NCBI GenBank assembly: GCA_003220855.1 | Contig: QHTP01000007.1 | Location: 1 to 14,595 of the forward strand | DNA: 14,595 bases | From: Gemmatimonadota bacterium | GTDB taxonomy: Bacteria; Gemmatimonadota; Gemmatimonadetes; Gemmatimonadales; GWC2-71-9 | Reading direction: 5' to 3' | Shown: one piece after another, positions 14,492 to 14,595 of the stretch | How the letters are laid out: the number at the start of each line of letters is the position of its first letter | Position numbering within the stretch: position 1 is the first letter of the stretch | Made by a program: the position numbers and the translations under genes | Notes under the pieces: generated by a model | Databases searched by the model: none | Told to the model about the DNA's origin: nothing | The model's input: only the letters and a program-made list of their open reading frames with translations

Positions 14492-14582
14492 CGTCGCGGA
14501 GAGGCGTCGCGAAACGACGTCACGGGACGGCGTGGACGTCGTTCCGTGACGGCTTTCCGTGACGGTTCTCCGTGACGTTGTA
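14492..14582. repeat. Right 91-bp array of degenerate 13-bp units forming a long hairpin
   Basis: Seven 13-bp units run without gap up to the ribosome binding site. Units 1-3 begin CGTCGCG, CGTCGCG and CGTCACG. Unit 4 is divergent and central. Units 5-7 each begin CCGTGACG, the reverse complement of CGTCACGG. Units 1 and 7 pair over 11-12 positions, units 2 and 6 over 7, and units 3 and 5 over 8, so the array folds on itself. The left arms mostly carry G where the right arms expect A, which pairs as G-U in RNA. Confidence 0.75.
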
Positions 14583-14595
14583 AGGAGTAGTATGT
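14583..14595 (+). CDS. Start of the next gene (ribosome binding site and first codon)
   Basis: AGGAG (14583-14587, AAGGAG if the preceding A is included) is followed by TAGT and an ATG at 14592-14594, and the window ends one base later. The spacing of 4 nt is a little short but usable. Nothing can be said about the product. Its leader is the palindromic element, and before that insertion the gene would have followed the amidohydrolase stop codon directly. Confidence 0.5.

Larger units (their letters stand above)
14256..14580. mobile_element. Candidate MITE-like / fold-back palindromic element, 325 bp
   Basis: This block fills the whole space between the amidohydrolase stop and the next ribosome binding site and has no convincing gene. 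The left end CAGACGTCGCGGAG and the complement of the right end CAACGTCACGGAG match with one indel. The similarity continues for about two more 13-bp units, forming compound terminal inverted repeats. A hairpin (TCCTT, 3-nt loop, AAGGA, 14413-14425) lies at the exact midpoint, extended outward by GAGC/GCTC. TAA flanks both ends (14253-14255 and 14581-14583), a possible 3-bp target duplication. Excision with one TAA would leave AGTAAGGAGTAGTATG, a tight operon junction. No transposase is present, so mobility would need one in trans. The alternative is a purely regulatory leader that evolved by local duplication. Confidence 0.55.

Noticed and set aside
14311..14523. Minus-strand open frame of 70 codons within the palindromic element
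   Set aside because: It has no ribosome binding site and overlaps both repeat arrays and the hairpin cluster, so it is most likely a chance frame. It would deserve another look if the element proves multicopy and the frame is kept in other copies.
14256..14591. CRISPR array
   Set aside because: The 13-bp units are contiguous, degenerate and change orientation in the middle, and there are no spacers of even length.

Overview
The window is about 14.6 kb of GC-rich bacterial chromosome with tightly packed genes and frequent 4-bp start/stop overlaps. Two features suggest a soil-type Gemmatimonadota or a related high-GC phylum. One is a secreted TolB-propeller/amidohydrolase fusion; the other is an M1 metallopeptidase with a GMEYP motif. 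This assignment is an inference from family knowledge, because no rRNA or other taxonomic marker is present.

Layout. The left end (1-548, +) holds the tail of a thioredoxin-like gene and a small TM2-domain membrane protein. A complete three-gene proton-translocating NAD(P) transhydrogenase operon follows (597-3402, +; split alpha subunit plus beta), joined by GTGA and ATGA overlaps. A minus-strand operon converges on it so closely that the two stop codons overlap. Read 5' to 3', that operon encodes a VOC/glyoxalase-fold protein (7950-7495), an exported M1 metallopeptidase (7485-5575) and two tandemly duplicated GT4 glycosyltransferases (5587-4499 and 4502-3399). Divergent from it on the plus strand are OsmC peroxiredoxin, a GIY-YIG protein, a SURF1-family cytochrome oxidase assembly factor and an HTH protein (8073-10222). 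A strong hairpin at 10244-10273 separates these from a minus-strand ribosomal protein S21/cold-shock protein operon, which has a clear promoter and a structured leader. The last gene (10935-14255, +) is the secreted propeller-amidohydrolase.

The most unusual part is the 325 bp between the amidohydrolase stop codon and the ribosome binding site of the next gene (14256-14580). It is an overall imperfect palindrome with terminal inverted repeats made of 13-bp units, a hairpin at its exact midpoint, two 91-bp arrays of 13-bp period and a TAA triplet on each side. Removing it with one TAA rebuilds a tight operon junction in which the stop codon runs into the Shine-Dalgarno sequence. I read it as a MITE-like or fold-back insertion that now forms the whole leader of the downstream gene.

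Two other repeats may matter for expression. A heptamer tract at the start of the M1 peptidase sits between a good Shine-Dalgarno/ATG and the coding frame, so loss of one copy would bring that ATG into frame. A decamer tract with a G-quadruplex motif on the opposite strand lies inside the SURF1 gene.
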